A stretch of DNA of 64,000 nucleotides from Persicitalea sp964500445 (GCA_964500445.1 CAZCOG010000029.1:1-64000); one strand, 5' to 3'; counted from the first letter of the stretch, positions 42,806 to 51,588 are shown. Numbers and translations: made by a program. Notes: a model not told the origin generated them from the sequence alone.

Positions 42806-43714
42806 CTATTTGTCATTCAGGATAAGAGGTACCCCGCCCTTGCCACTCCCCATGATGATAATCTTGGAGTTGGGCGATTGGGCCAGTTCTTTTTGAGCAT
42901 TGATCATCTCGTATTGTAGCTGACGGTCGGTCAGACTGCTGGCGATAATGGTCTGATAGTCGGAGATACCCTTAGCCTCTACGCGCTTGCGTTCAGCTTC
43001 CTGCTTCTCTTTCTGGAGCACAAATTCCATCTTCTGTGCTTCCTGCTCAGCGTTAATCTTGGATTCGATTGCCTTTTTGACTGACTCGGGCAAATTAATG
43101 TTTCGGATCAAAAGCTGTTCCAGTACCAGACCGCGATCTTTGAAATCCTTGGCGATGGTCTTGTAAATACGGTCCTGAAACTCGTCACGTTTCTTAGAAT
43201 ATAGCGACACGGCATCATAGTAAACCGCATTATCGCGAATACGGGTTCGGGTTACGGGACGCACGATCTTATCTTTGTAGTCGCTCCCGATTTCCCGGTA
43301 GATATCCGGGGCCTCGCTGGGCAGAATTTTATATAGCACCGTCAGGTCGATGACCACTTCCAGCCCATCGGCAGAAAGTACCCGAATGGCGTCGTCGCCT
43401 GCCTGTTCGCCCTCGGCGGCCATCGCCGACATGGTATAATTCTGAGTTTTGGTATCGAAAACGTATACGTCTACCAAAGGATTGACGAAGTTCAGGCCGT
43501 TTTCCAGGATGTTGTCATTAACTTTCCCGAATAACGACTGCACGCCGATAGTACCGGCGTCGATCTGCCGGATGCTTGCGGTAAGTGCGCCTACGAGGGC
43601 AATGACGATGCCGGCAATTTTGACGGGGCGTGCGTACCGCGATACGGGCATCGAAGGCGTATTGATAGCAAAGCCCGCCACCAGAAGGAGCAGGCCGATT
43701 ACGATAAAAAACAT
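42806..43714 (-). CDS. SPFH/Band 7 (prohibitin-like) membrane protein
   Basis: The 302-residue protein has an N-terminal hydrophobic segment (FFIVIGLLLLVAGFAI), then a second one (IAGIVIALVGALTAS), and the SPFH domain with RQIDAGTIGVQSLFGKVND, VIDLTVLYKILPSEAPDIYR and ESVKKAIESKINAEQEAQKM leading into a coiled coil. Prohibitin homologues assemble large rings in the inner membrane and modulate FtsH-type proteases. It is close in sequence to bacterial prohibitins. Confidence 0.9.
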   Translation of the reverse strand: MFFIVIGLLLLVAGFAINTPSMPVSRYARPVKIAGIVIALVGALTASIRQIDAGTIGVQSLFGKVNDNILENGLNFVNPLVDVYVFDTKTQNYTMSAMAAEGEQAGDDAIRVLSADGLEVVIDLTVLYKILPSEAPDIYREIGSDYKDKIVRPVTRTRIRDNAVYYDAVSLYSKKRDEFQDRIYKTIAKDFKDRGLVLEQLLIRNINLPESVKKAIESKINAEQEAQKMEFVLQKEKQEAERKRVEAKGISDYQTIIASSLTDRQLQYEMINAQKELAQSPNSKIIIMGSGKGGVPLILNDK

Positions 43715-43800
43715 GATAATTGAGGTTAAATTTGGAGGATAAAAAGAGAAGCTCCATGCGAGGAACTCCCTTCGGCAAAAAAATGCATTTGTAATTTACG

Positions 43801-43842
43801 AAAAAAAGCCGATCTATCCCGGGAGTCGGGATGAACGGCTTT
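43801..43842 (-). terminator. Terminator of the FKBP lipoprotein gene
   Basis: On the minus strand AAAGCCG (43842-43836) pairs with CGGCTTT (43811-43805), enclosing a second stem ATCCCG/CGGGAT with a five-base loop, and a run of Ts follows. It lies 25 bp beyond the stop codon of the FKBP gene. Confidence 0.8.
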
Positions 43843-43866
43843 CTTACTCCATAAATCGTATTCCGG

Positions 43867-44727
43867 CTACTCCTGCACCTCAATTTCGAACATGAGCGGA
43901 GTGTATGGGCGGATTGATCCGTTTTGTGAGCCATTTTTTCCATAACCTAGAGAAGAAGGAAAAATGAGAATGGCTTTTTCGCCTTTTCGAAGATGGCTAA
44001 TGCCCTCTTCGAAACCCACAATAAATCCGCCGTTACCAGTAGTTATTGAGAAAGAACCTTTATCAAATTCCTTTTCGTTCAAAAATTTGCCAACGTAATT
44101 TACATTAACCGTTTTGCCTTTCCCCAGCGTATCACCAGCTACCGTTTTTTGCCGGATGATTCTCACGCCTCTCGGGGTTGTTTCGGATATAGTATAGCCT
44201 TTCGCACTAATATAATCAGCAATTTGCTGCGCTTCAGTACGTACCTCTACCAATTCCATTTCGACTCTAATGGGTGAATAGGCAGGCAGGTTTTCGTAAC
44301 CAACATTCCCGAAGGCAAGATAAAAGGGTAGGAGCAACGTCATTTTTTCGCCCTCCTGCATCAAGCTAATGCCGCGTTCGACACCGGGTAGGTGGTAATT
44401 AGTCCCAAAAGTAAAACGGAGCGGTTTCTTGGCGGCCGTTTCTGTGCTATCGATGACAGTACCATCAAGGGTGTAGATTTTGCTGTAAATAGCCACTTCG
44501 TCGCCTACTTTTGCCTTGTCTCCCTGTGGGTTAGATACTCTTTTGATATAGTACATGCCCGAAGTATCCTTCGTGGCTGATAAATTATTTGTCGTCAGAT
44601 ATTCCTGAATACTCTGTTCATTTTTTTCGAGTTGCTCTTCGTCGGTGAAATCTAAGGTTTTGTTACAAGCACCCAAGCCGAGCGCCAAAAGGACAAATAG
44701 TAAGAGATTGATTTGATTGTGCTTCAT
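43867..44727 (-). CDS. Lipoprotein with two FKBP-type peptidyl-prolyl isomerase domains
   Basis: The 286-residue protein has the lipobox LALGLGACNK. Domain 1 spans about 70-160 (VGDEVAIYSKIYTLDGTVID, LPGVERGISLMQEGEKMTLL), domain 2 about 190-286 (GKTVNVNYVGKFLNEKEFDK, GFIVGFEEGISHLRKGEKAI, SSLGYGKNGSQNGSI). The active-site aromatic pattern is better kept in the second domain. It helps fold exported proteins in the periplasm or at the outer membrane. Confidence 0.9.
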   Translation of the reverse strand: MKHNQINLLLFVLLALGLGACNKTLDFTDEEQLEKNEQSIQEYLTTNNLSATKDTSGMYYIKRVSNPQGDKAKVGDEVAIYSKIYTLDGTVIDSTETAAKKPLRFTFGTNYHLPGVERGISLMQEGEKMTLLLPFYLAFGNVGYENLPAYSPIRVEMELVEVRTEAQQIADYISAKGYTISETTPRGVRIIRQKTVAGDTLGKGKTVNVNYVGKFLNEKEFDKGSFSITTGNGGFIVGFEEGISHLRKGEKAILIFPSSLGYGKNGSQNGSIRPYTPLMFEIEVQE

Positions 44728-44901
44728 TTTTTTATTTTATGTACAATAATTTGGTTCAGACATATCGCTGAAAATTCTTTTCCAACCGATACGCTGAATC
44801 CACGGAAAATAACGCAGAAGAATAGTGAAAATTCTCTGACCTCACTTTATAGAGAACCCACCCAGATAAAAAACGTTGGAATGCCGGAGATAAAATTTTG
44901 T

Positions 44902-45561
44902 CTATCCTTTAATTTTTACTTTCTGCATTTTCTCAAAGTACTTGCATAGAGGCGTCAAGGCGCATTCATTGCATTTGGGCGAACGGGCTATACACACATA
45001 GCGACCATGCAGAATGAGCCAATGGTGCGCCTTCGGAACGAGGTCTTTTGGAATGTAAGCCATCAAGTGCCTTTCAACTGCCAAAGGGGTAGTAGCGGTG
45101 AGAGGAGCCAATCCGATACGGTGCGAAACACGGAACACGTGCGTGTCAACGGCCATCGTGGGTTGGTTGAAAATAACCGAAGCAATGACATTAGCCGTTT
45201 TGCGGCCTACGCCCGGAAGCCGCTGGAGTTCGTCGACTTTGCCGGGTACTTCGGAATTAAATTCTGCAACGAGGATTCGGCCTGTTCCCACGAGGTGTTT
45301 GCTCTTATTGTTTGGGTAAGATACTGACCGGATGTAGGTAAAGACTTCCTCGGCGTCAGAAGAAGCCAAAGCGGCCGGATCAGGAAATCGCTCGAATAGG
45401 GCGGGAGTTACAAGGTTGACACGCTTGTCAGTACATTGGGCTGAGAGAATGACAGAGATTAATAGTTCGTAAGGATTACGATAGTGAAGTTCGGTTTGCG
45501 GTTCGGGAAAATGCGTCGTGAAGTAGTCAATAAGTCCCTGAAAGCGTTCTTTTTTGCGCAT
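44902..45561 (-). CDS. nth: Endonuclease III
   Basis: The 219-residue protein starts at ATG 45561 (MRKKERFQGLIDYF); an ATG nine codons earlier is possible. The helix-hairpin-helix LPGVGRKTANVIASVIF holds the catalytic Lys, and AVDTHVFRVSHR the catalytic Asp. The [4Fe-4S] ligands have spacing C-X6-C-X2-C-X5-C in CIARSPKCNECALTPLC. It removes oxidised pyrimidines and nicks abasic sites in base excision repair. Confidence 0.96.
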   Translation of the reverse strand: MRKKERFQGLIDYFTTHFPEPQTELHYRNPYELLISVILSAQCTDKRVNLVTPALFERFPDPAALASSDAEEVFTYIRSVSYPNNKSKHLVGTGRILVAEFNSEVPGKVDELQRLPGVGRKTANVIASVIFNQPTMAVDTHVFRVSHRIGLAPLTATTPLAVERHLMAYIPKDLVPKAHHWLILHGRYVCIARSPKCNECALTPLCKYFEKMQKVKIKG

Positions 45562-45640
45562 TTTTAGTGTTGGGTTGTTGGGTATCATGTAAAGTAACTG
45601 CCATTCTTTGTTTTTCAGTCGAAAACCTGATAACCAAACA

Positions 45641-45689
45641 CAAAAAAAAAGCTAGCTACTGCTTCATTTATACAGAAGCAGTAACTAGC
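45641..45689 (-). terminator. Terminator of the ECF sigma operon
   Basis: GCTAGCTACTGCTTC (45651-45665) pairs with GAAGCAGTAACTAGC (45675-45689), a long stem with one mismatch; on the minus strand nine Ts follow. It lies 30 bp beyond the 82-residue gene stop. Confidence 0.85.
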
Positions 45690-45718
45690 CGTAAAATAAG
45701 TACCATTAAATGGCTCGA

Positions 45719-45967
45719 CTACAGGGATAAGTCAGCCGTTTGGCTTGAAGGATACTGTCGCGAGTAGCGCAGAATATCATCGGTAGCCCGGCTGGAAGGC
45801 GTTCGAACAATGCGGTCCATTAAGGTCTGCAATTCGAGCGAATCCAGATAAAAAGCGAGCATGTCAGAATCGGAGGTCAAAGCCTCAACGATTTCATTGT
45901 TTTCTTGAGGGGAAGTCTCGGCATAAAGATACCTGACTACATCATCGTAGGTAAACGTTTTTGTCAT
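45719..45967 (-). CDS. Small acidic protein following an ECF sigma factor
   Basis: The 82-residue protein has no signal or membrane segment. It begins MTKTFTYDDVVRYLYAETS, followed by NNEIVEALTSDSDMLAFYLD, a helical and acidic sequence. Its start overlaps the sigma gene end by 26 bp. This sigma/small-protein pair is widespread in Bacteroidota, and the small protein may regulate the sigma factor; a short zinc-less anti-sigma is one option. I do not recognise a named family. Confidence 0.75.
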   Translation of the reverse strand: MTKTFTYDDVVRYLYAETSPQENNEIVEALTSDSDMLAFYLDSLELQTLMDRIVRTPSSRATDDILRYSRQYPSSQTADLSL

Positions 45968-46541
45968 ATTGCGGAGTACGTTGGCTGAATTGCTTGCGCA
46001 AGTTAATCAACGCGTAACGCATTCTCCCCAGTGCCGTATTGATACTCACTCCGGTGGCATCGGCAATTTCCTGAAAGCTCATTTCTTCGTAATGGCGCAT
46101 TATCAGAACTTGCCGCTGTACCTCGGGCAGCCGCTGGATCATCTCCCGCAGTTGCTCGTGGGTCTCTTGTCGGATTTGGATCGATTCTACCGAATCTTCC
46201 GAGAAGTCAAGCGTGTTGAACACGCTGCTTCCATCCTCGAACACTACGCTGGGGTAGCGTTTATCGCGTCTAAAATAATCAATAGCGAGGTTGTGTGCGA
46301 TTCGGACAATCCATGGCAAAAATTTACCTTCTTCGTTATATCTGCCTGACTTAATCGTATCCACTGCCTTGATGAAGGTATCCTGCATCAAATCTTCGGC
46401 AACATACTGATCTTTGACAATTAGATAAATAGTAGTATAAATCCTTGACTTATGACGTTGAACTAGTTTCTCGAAAGCTTTCTCGTCACCACGGATGTAC
46501 AGCGATACCAACTCACTGTCGCTAACTTGAAATTTCTGCAT
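45942..46541 (-). CDS. ECF-family RNA polymerase sigma factor
   Basis: The 199-residue protein has region 2 with DQYVAEDLMQDTFIKAVDTI and WIVRIAHNLAIDYFRRDKR, and region 4 with LPEVQRQVLIMRHYEEMSFQ and EIADATGVSINTALGRMRYA. It resembles the SigW/RpoE-like sigma widely paired with a short downstream protein in Bacteroidota. It has its own promoter about 105 bp upstream. Confidence 0.94.
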   Translation of the reverse strand: MQKFQVSDSELVSLYIRGDEKAFEKLVQRHKSRIYTTIYLIVKDQYVAEDLMQDTFIKAVDTIKSGRYNEEGKFLPWIVRIAHNLAIDYFRRDKRYPSVVFEDGSSVFNTLDFSEDSVESIQIRQETHEQLREMIQRLPEVQRQVLIMRHYEEMSFQEIADATGVSINTALGRMRYALINLRKQFSQRTPQYDKNVYLR

Positions 46542-46650
46542 TGTATTTATTCGATTTAGTTAACGTAGAGCGGTATATCTATATTGTTGCTGGTTTTAGT
46601 TTTGGTGAATATACGATGGCTTTGTGCCTGGGTTGAACGAAAATGTAAAT

Positions 46651-46683
46651 CAAATGTAATAGGTTTGACAACTACTTTGCAAA
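46651..46683 (-). promoter_or_regulatory. Promoter of the ECF sigma operon
   Basis: On the minus strand TTTG (46683-46680) is followed after 21 bp by TACATTTG (46658-46651), a good match to the Bacteroidota TTTG-N19-21-TAnnTTTG promoter. It lies about 110 bp upstream of the sigma start codon. Confidence 0.6.
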
Positions 46684-46901
46684 CATTTATTTGGCTTTTT
46701 TCAAAAAATACTTAGGATTAAGCCCTGTCAACAACTTACTTACGCAAAATGTATCAAAATGGTTGCGTTGCCTATCACATTATTTAAACATAAGGTCATT
46801 TTAGGAAAAAATAGAACTATACAAATATGCTTGGGATTTTCTAAACGGTAGGGTGTCTAATTTAGTTCTACAACTTTACAACATTTTTCGTACCAAAACG
46901 A

Positions 46902-46909
46902 TAATTTTG
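46902..46909 (+). promoter_or_regulatory. -7 promoter element ahead of the ferredoxin gene
   Basis: TAATTTTG matches TAnnTTTG and lies 27 bp before ATG 46937. Confidence 0.5.
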
Positions 46910-46936
46910 CTTTCCTTTAATTAAAACTAATTGAGA

Positions 46937-47242
46937 ATGAAGTACCAAAAACATGTTTTCGTCTGCACCAATCAAAAAGAAGCTCCTAAAAAATGTTGCG
47001 GAACCGCTCACGGCGCGGAACTTGTAGCTGCTTTCAAGGAAACTATGAAAGAGCATGATCTGCTGCCCGGCATGCGCGCCCAAGCCACGGGCTGTCTTGA
47101 TGTATGCGGTAAAGGGCCGTCGGTAATTGTCTATCCGGAGGGAATCCTATATGGTAATGTACAGTTGTCGGACGTGAAAGAGATTGTGGAGAGTCACCTC
47201 ATTGACAATAAGCCTGTGGAAAGGCTTAAACTTGATTTTTGA
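46937..47242 (+). CDS. Thioredoxin-like [2Fe-2S] ferredoxin
   Basis: The 101-residue protein starts at ATG 46937; a TTG two codons earlier is in frame. Cysteines at 10, 20/21, 53 and 57 (VFVCTNQKE, KKCCGTAHG, TGCLDVCGKGP) match the thioredoxin-like ferredoxin family, in which four of them bind [2Fe-2S]. It probably shuttles electrons in the cytosol; the partner is unknown. It is 155 bp ahead of the response regulator gene and may or may not be cotranscribed with the Kai genes. Confidence 0.88.
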   Translation: MKYQKHVFVCTNQKEAPKKCCGTAHGAELVAAFKETMKEHDLLPGMRAQATGCLDVCGKGPSVIVYPEGILYGNVQLSDVKEIVESHLIDNKPVERLKLDF

Positions 47243-47397
47243 TTTTTTGGTCATTACCAGGTCGAACCTGCATAAGTAGAACGGTATCCTTCCTTGGGTG
47301 ATGAAAAGTGAACTTTTTCAGAAGATATGTCGTATTTTTCGCCCTAAATATCTTTATAACGATGAAACCTTTCCAAAGCCCCCGCTTCATCCACTAA

Positions 47398-47796
47398 ATG
47401 AGCTTAGTTAAGACTGTCTTTCTTGTAGACGACGACCAGGACGATCGCTTTTTTCTTCGTCAGGCCATTGAGGAAACAGGTGCATCGATCGAAATTGTCG
47501 AAGCTGAAAATGGCCTCGAACTTCTGGCTCTGATCCAAAGTAATAAACAAACTTCGATTACTCTGATCCTCTTGGATATGAACATGCCCAAGATGAACGG
47601 ATTGGAAACTATCGCAGCCATCCGCTCCGATCCAAAAATCTCCTCTGTTCCCGTGGTAATGATCTCGACTTCTTCTAATCCCACTTTGATTGAGTCAGCT
47701 TACCGGGCAGGTGCCGATAATTTCATCACAAAGCCTAGTTCATTTGAAGGGTTTACCGATCTTAGCTATCAGTTAATCAATCGCTTTCTTTCATAA
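47398..47796 (+). CDS. Single-domain response regulator (Rcp1-like)
   Basis: The 132-residue protein is only a receiver: acidic pocket VDDDQDDRFFL, acceptor Asp60 in LILLDMNMPKMNG, conserved Thr/Ser in MISTSSNPT and Lys in FITKPSSFEG. There is no output domain. It resembles receivers paired with phytochrome or Kai-type kinases. It lies 101 bp upstream of kaiC on the same strand and is a natural phosphoacceptor for the kinase at the end of the operon. Confidence 0.9.
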   Translation: MSLVKTVFLVDDDQDDRFFLRQAIEETGASIEIVEAENGLELLALIQSNKQTSITLILLDMNMPKMNGLETIAAIRSDPKISSVPVVMISTSSNPTLIESAYRAGADNFITKPSSFEGFTDLSYQLINRFLS

Positions 47797-47897
47797 GGTC
47801 AGGTTTTTCGTTTCCTCTCTAAAAGGTTTATACCTGAGAATAAAAATTCAAGTACAAGAGTGCTGTAGCAAAGGACAGCCTATAAGAACCAAGTATC

Positions 47898-49592
47898 ATG
47901 AATCGCACCACCCCGCGCTTTTCTTTACCAAAATCCCCATCCGGTATTAAAGGACTGGATGAGATCACCGAAGGTGGCTTGCCAACAGGACGGCCTACTT
48001 TGATATGCGGATCGGCCGGATCGGGTAAAACGTTGTTTTCGATGGAATTTCTGGTACACGGTGCCATGGATTACGATGAGCCGGGCGTTTTTGTAGCATT
48101 TGAAGAAAAGACGGACGAACTGGCCATGAATGTAGCTTCGCTTGGTTTCGACTTAGAGAAGCTTCAGCGGGAAAACCGCATCAAGTTGGATCATGTGCAG
48201 GTAGAGCGCAGTGAAATTGAAGAAACAGGCGAGTATGACCTTGATGGACTGTTCATACGGCTAGGATACGCTATTGATAGCATCGGTGCCAAACGTGTAG
48301 TACTTGATACCATTGAAAGCTTGTTTTCAGGGCTTACCAATTTGGCTATTCTTCGCGCCGAGCTGCGCCGACTCTTTGAGTGGCTTAAAGAGAAGGGAGT
48401 AACTACCATCATAACAGGCGAACAAGGCGAGGGTACTCTCACTCGTCAGGGGCTGGAAGAATACGTATCAGATTGTGTTATTCTGCTTGACCACCGCATA
48501 GTAAATAAAATCTCAACGCGTTTACTTCGTATTGTCAAGTACCGTGGATCGGTACATGGTACCAATGAGTACCCTTTTCTGATTGACGCCGATGGCATTT
48601 CTATTCTGCCCGTGACTTCCCTGACACTTTGGCACAGCGTGTCCGATTCCCGGATTTCTTCTGGCATTCCTGCACTCGACAGAATGCTTAGCAACGAGGG
48701 CTTTTTCCGGGGAGGTAGTGTCCTGGTTTCCGGAACAGCTGGTACCGGGAAAACGAACATTGCCGCGAATTTTGTCAATGCAGCTTGCCTTCGCGGCGAG
48801 CGCAGTCTTTATTTTGCCTTTGAAGAGTCTCCGCAGCAGATTATCCGCAACATGAAGTCCATTGGTATGAATTTGCAGCAACATGTTGATGCTGGTCTGC
48901 TCAAATTCCAGGCTGCTCGTCCTACACTGCATGGTCTTGAGATGCATTTGGTAGCGATTCATAAGGAGGTCATTAAGTTCCGGCCAGAAGTACTGGTGCT
49001 TGATCCAATTACTAACCTGATAACAGTCGGATCAGTGAGCGAGGTAAAAAGCGTGCTAATTCGTCTGATCGATTTTCTGCAAGGCCAGGGAGTTACTGTC
49101 ATGTTTACGGCATTATCTCTGGTTGAAAGCATTAGTGAACAGACTATCGAAAATGTGTCCTCATTGGTGGATGCCTGGCTGCTCGTACGTGACATAGAGG
49201 CTAACGGCGAGCGCAATCGGGGGATGTATGTAATGAAGTCACGCGGTATGAAGCATTCCAATCAAATACGGGAGTTCATGATTTCGGATGAAGGTCTGGA
49301 TTTAGTAGATGTGTATCTGGGGCCGGAAGGCGTTCTGACAGGTTCTGCGCGGCAAGCACAGCAATTGATGGAAGAAGCCGGTGCGGTGTTGCGTGATCAT
49401 GCCGTTTCACGGAAAGACCGCGAAATCGAGCGCAAGAAAAAAGTACTTGAGTCAAAAATTGCCAGCTTGAAGGAAGAATTCGACTCTGTTCGTGAAGAGT
49501 TAAATAAAACCTATATCGAAGAGCAATTAAAAAAGGAAGTCATAGAGAAAAACCGGAAGGAGATGACGAAGAATCGTGATAACAAAGGATAA
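47898..49592 (+). CDS. KaiC-like double-domain ATPase
   Basis: The 564-residue protein has two RecA-type domains. CI has Walker A GSAGSGKT at 38-45 and the catalytic Glu pair at 69-70 (AFEEK). CII has Walker A GTAGTGKT at 279-286 and the Glu pair at 309-310 (AFEESP). The autophosphorylation segment corresponding to cyanobacterial Ser431/Thr432 reads ENVSSLVDAW, i.e. two serines at 421-422, so phosphorylation is possible. The C-terminal 75 residues form a charged coiled coil (SRKDREIERKKKVLESKIAS) that extends beyond the 519-residue cyanobacterial KaiC. It should form hexamers in the cytosol and bind KaiB. Two kaiB genes and a kinase follow in the same operon; kaiA is absent. Confidence 0.92.
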   Translation: MNRTTPRFSLPKSPSGIKGLDEITEGGLPTGRPTLICGSAGSGKTLFSMEFLVHGAMDYDEPGVFVAFEEKTDELAMNVASLGFDLEKLQRENRIKLDHVQVERSEIEETGEYDLDGLFIRLGYAIDSIGAKRVVLDTIESLFSGLTNLAILRAELRRLFEWLKEKGVTTIITGEQGEGTLTRQGLEEYVSDCVILLDHRIVNKISTRLLRIVKYRGSVHGTNEYPFLIDADGISILPVTSLTLWHSVSDSRISSGIPALDRMLSNEGFFRGGSVLVSGTAGTGKTNIAANFVNAACLRGERSLYFAFEESPQQIIRNMKSIGMNLQQHVDAGLLKFQAARPTLHGLEMHLVAIHKEVIKFRPEVLVLDPITNLITVGSVSEVKSVLIRLIDFLQGQGVTVMFTALSLVESISEQTIENVSSLVDAWLLVRDIEANGERNRGMYVMKSRGMKHSNQIREFMISDEGLDLVDVYLGPEGVLTGSARQAQQLMEEAGAVLRDHAVSRKDREIERKKKVLESKIASLKEEFDSVREELNKTYIEEQLKKEVIEKNRKEMTKNRDNKG

Positions 49593-49712
49593 CCGAAAGC
49601 AGTATATTGCAAAGGGTTAATGTATCTAGGCTACGAGTCTTCTGATCCTCAAAAAACGTAGATTCAAAGGTTATACAACTTCTTTAGGAATGATAATTAT
49701 GGAAAAAATCGA
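49593..49712 (+). other. kaiC-kaiB intergenic gap
   Basis: A 120-bp gap without a clear promoter or terminator. A short ATG frame inside (at 49699) overlaps the kaiB start in another frame and is not called. Confidence 0.4.
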
Positions 49713-50012
49713 ATGCAAAACAACGACGAAATCTGGGAACTGAGGTTGTACATTGCCGGAAAAACCACCAAATCGGTGACAGCTCTCAAAAACCTGAAAA
49801 AGTATTGTGAGACGCACCTGAAGGATAAGTACATCATAGAAGTGATTGATCTTTTAGCACAGCCTCAGCTCGCCGAAGGCGACCAAATATTTGCCATTCC
49901 CACACTTGTAAAAAAAATGCCGGAACCCATTCGTAAAATTATCGGCGACCTTTCCAACGAGGAAAAAGTACTCGTTGGCCTGAACATACGCCCCGCTAAG
50001 AAGTTAGAATGA
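49713..50012 (+). CDS. KaiB-like protein, first copy
   Basis: The 99-residue protein matches KaiB well: LRLYIAGKTTKSVTALKNLK, then YIIEVIDLLAQPQLAEGDQI, PTLVKKMPEPIRKIIGDLSN and KVLVGLNI. KaiB in cyanobacteria changes fold and binds phosphorylated KaiC. The stop codon overlaps the next start (ATGA at 50009-50012), so two KaiBs are made together. Confidence 0.94.
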   Translation: MQNNDEIWELRLYIAGKTTKSVTALKNLKKYCETHLKDKYIIEVIDLLAQPQLAEGDQIFAIPTLVKKMPEPIRKIIGDLSNEEKVLVGLNIRPAKKLE

Positions 50013-50332
50013 GCGACCTCCTGGATTCGATGCTGGAAAAAGCGGAGGACGCAAGCCCGCATTACGAGCTGCGACTATTCATCGCCGGGGCGTCGGTCAA
50101 TTCGCGGCGGGCAATAGCTAACTTACGGGAAATTTGCGATCTTTATATAAAAGACAAATATTCCCTCGAAATCATCGACGTTCATCAACAGAAAGATGTC
50201 GCCGAACGTGAACAATTAATTGCCCTCCCACTTCTGGTAAAAAGCTACCCGCTGCCTCAGCGTCGGTTGATCGGTGATATGTCCGACACCAGGAAAGTAC
50301 TTCGGGGCCTGGGCATTTCAATTTCAAGCTAA
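50009..50332 (+). CDS. KaiB-like protein, second copy
   Basis: The 107-residue protein is a more divergent KaiB: YELRLFIAGASVNSRRAIAN, IIDVHQQKDVAEREQLIALP, QRRLIGDMSDTRKVLRGLGI. It has an extra N-terminal 18 residues. Its stop overlaps the kinase start in TAATG (50330-50334). Having two KaiBs suggests different KaiC states or partners, or one acting as an adaptor to the kinase. Confidence 0.9.
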   Translation: MSDLLDSMLEKAEDASPHYELRLFIAGASVNSRRAIANLREICDLYIKDKYSLEIIDVHQQKDVAEREQLIALPLLVKSYPLPQRRLIGDMSDTRKVLRGLGISISS

Positions 50333-51588
50333 TGAATAATTGCCGGACTAATGAGGACTTAAAGCGAGAAAACGAGGAGCTCCGACTGCAGCTGGAAGAA
50401 GCCACAGATACTATCGAGGCGATTCGTTCCGGACAGGTGGACGCTCTTGTGGTGAAGGGTCCTAATGAAGAGCACCTGCTTTATACCCTTAAGACAGCCG
50501 ACCAAAACTACCGGGTTTTTATTGAGAAAATGAACGAGGGGGCTGTCACTCTTAACCAAGAGGGGCTCATTGTTTACTGTAATACCATGTTTGCGCAGAT
50601 GGTGGGCTTGCCGCTCTCAGGCATTATTGGTGTGGCTTTCGAGTCATTCATTCCACCTGACTGCCTGGAAGTTTTTCGGGATGTTTTTACGAAAGGCTGG
50701 GCTAGCGATACTAAAACTGAAATCGATGTCCTCAACGGTTCCAGGCATGTACCCTGCCAATTGTCAGTAACTACACTCCAACAGGACGAAGGGCCGGCGT
50801 TGAGCGTTATCATTACGGATCTTAGCTTTCAGAAAGAAACCCAGCAACTTCTGAAATCAAAGAACGAATCTTTGGCTGCTATCAATGCGGAACTAGAGGC
50901 CAGCAATCATGATCTGCAACAATTTGCCTCAGTAGCATCGCATGACTTGCAGGAACCTTTGCGAAAAATTCTGATTTTTTCAACCATGCTTCGCGACAAA
51001 CAAGAGTTGTCGGAAAAGAGTGGAATCTTTTTGAGCAAGATTATATCGTCGTCGGAACGGATGCGGGCAATGATCACAGATATCCTGAGTTATTCGAGGC
51101 TTTCGACGAATGAAAATTATTTTGAACTCATTAATCTGCAAGAAGTAGTTGCGGAAGTACTGGACGACTATGAGATACTAATCAAGGAAAAAGGAGCGCA
51201 ATTTCTGATTGAGGATTTGCCCCAGATAGAAGCTAACCGGGGTCAGATCAAGCAGGTATTTCAGAATTTAATCAGTAATTCGCTTAAGTTCGGCCATCCT
51301 GATAAAGCTCCTGTCATCAAAATTTCGAGCCGAAAAGTAGGCAAAGCAATGTACCGCATTACTTTGACTGACAACGGTATAGGTTTTGACGAACAGTACC
51401 GGGATAAGATATTTTCATTATTCGAGCGGCTCAACGCCAAAGATAAATTTGAAGGATCGGGTATAGGCCTGGCGATTACCAGAAAAATAATTGAGAAGCA
51501 TAATGGGACTATCATCGCCCTGAGTCGCGTAGGAGATGGGGCTAGCTTCATGATAACACTACCTAGGTTTCAGACTGATAAGAAATGA
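50332..51588 (+). CDS. PAS-containing sensor histidine kinase of the Kai operon
   Basis: The 418-residue protein has no membrane segment. An N-terminal coiled coil (ENEELRLQLEEATDTIEAIR) carries the DALVVKGPNEEHLLYTL segment, followed by a PAS domain (about 55-170), a second coiled coil, HisKA with His204 (VASHDLQEPLRKI), and HATPase with NLISNSLKFG, DNGIGFD and GSGIGLA. It lacks the KaiB-like N-terminal domain of SasA; the two free KaiBs may take that role. It likely phosphorylates the receiver encoded at 47.4 kb, the only one in the operon. Confidence 0.92.
   Translation: MNNCRTNEDLKRENEELRLQLEEATDTIEAIRSGQVDALVVKGPNEEHLLYTLKTADQNYRVFIEKMNEGAVTLNQEGLIVYCNTMFAQMVGLPLSGIIGVAFESFIPPDCLEVFRDVFTKGWASDTKTEIDVLNGSRHVPCQLSVTTLQQDEGPALSVIITDLSFQKETQQLLKSKNESLAAINAELEASNHDLQQFASVASHDLQEPLRKILIFSTMLRDKQELSEKSGIFLSKIISSSERMRAMITDILSYSRLSTNENYFELINLQEVVAEVLDDYEILIKEKGAQFLIEDLPQIEANRGQIKQVFQNLISNSLKFGHPDKAPVIKISSRKVGKAMYRITLTDNGIGFDEQYRDKIFSLFERLNAKDKFEGSGIGLAITRKIIEKHNGTIIALSRVGDGASFMITLPRFQTDKK

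Larger units (their letters stand above)
46542..46936. other. Long AT-rich divergent promoter region
   Basis: This 395-bp region between the ECF sigma gene and the ferredoxin gene has no coding frame I would support. It holds a minus-strand promoter near 46651-46683 and a plus-strand -7 element at 46902-46909. The roughly 220 bases between them are rich in short AT runs, and I see nothing else in them. Confidence 0.6.
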
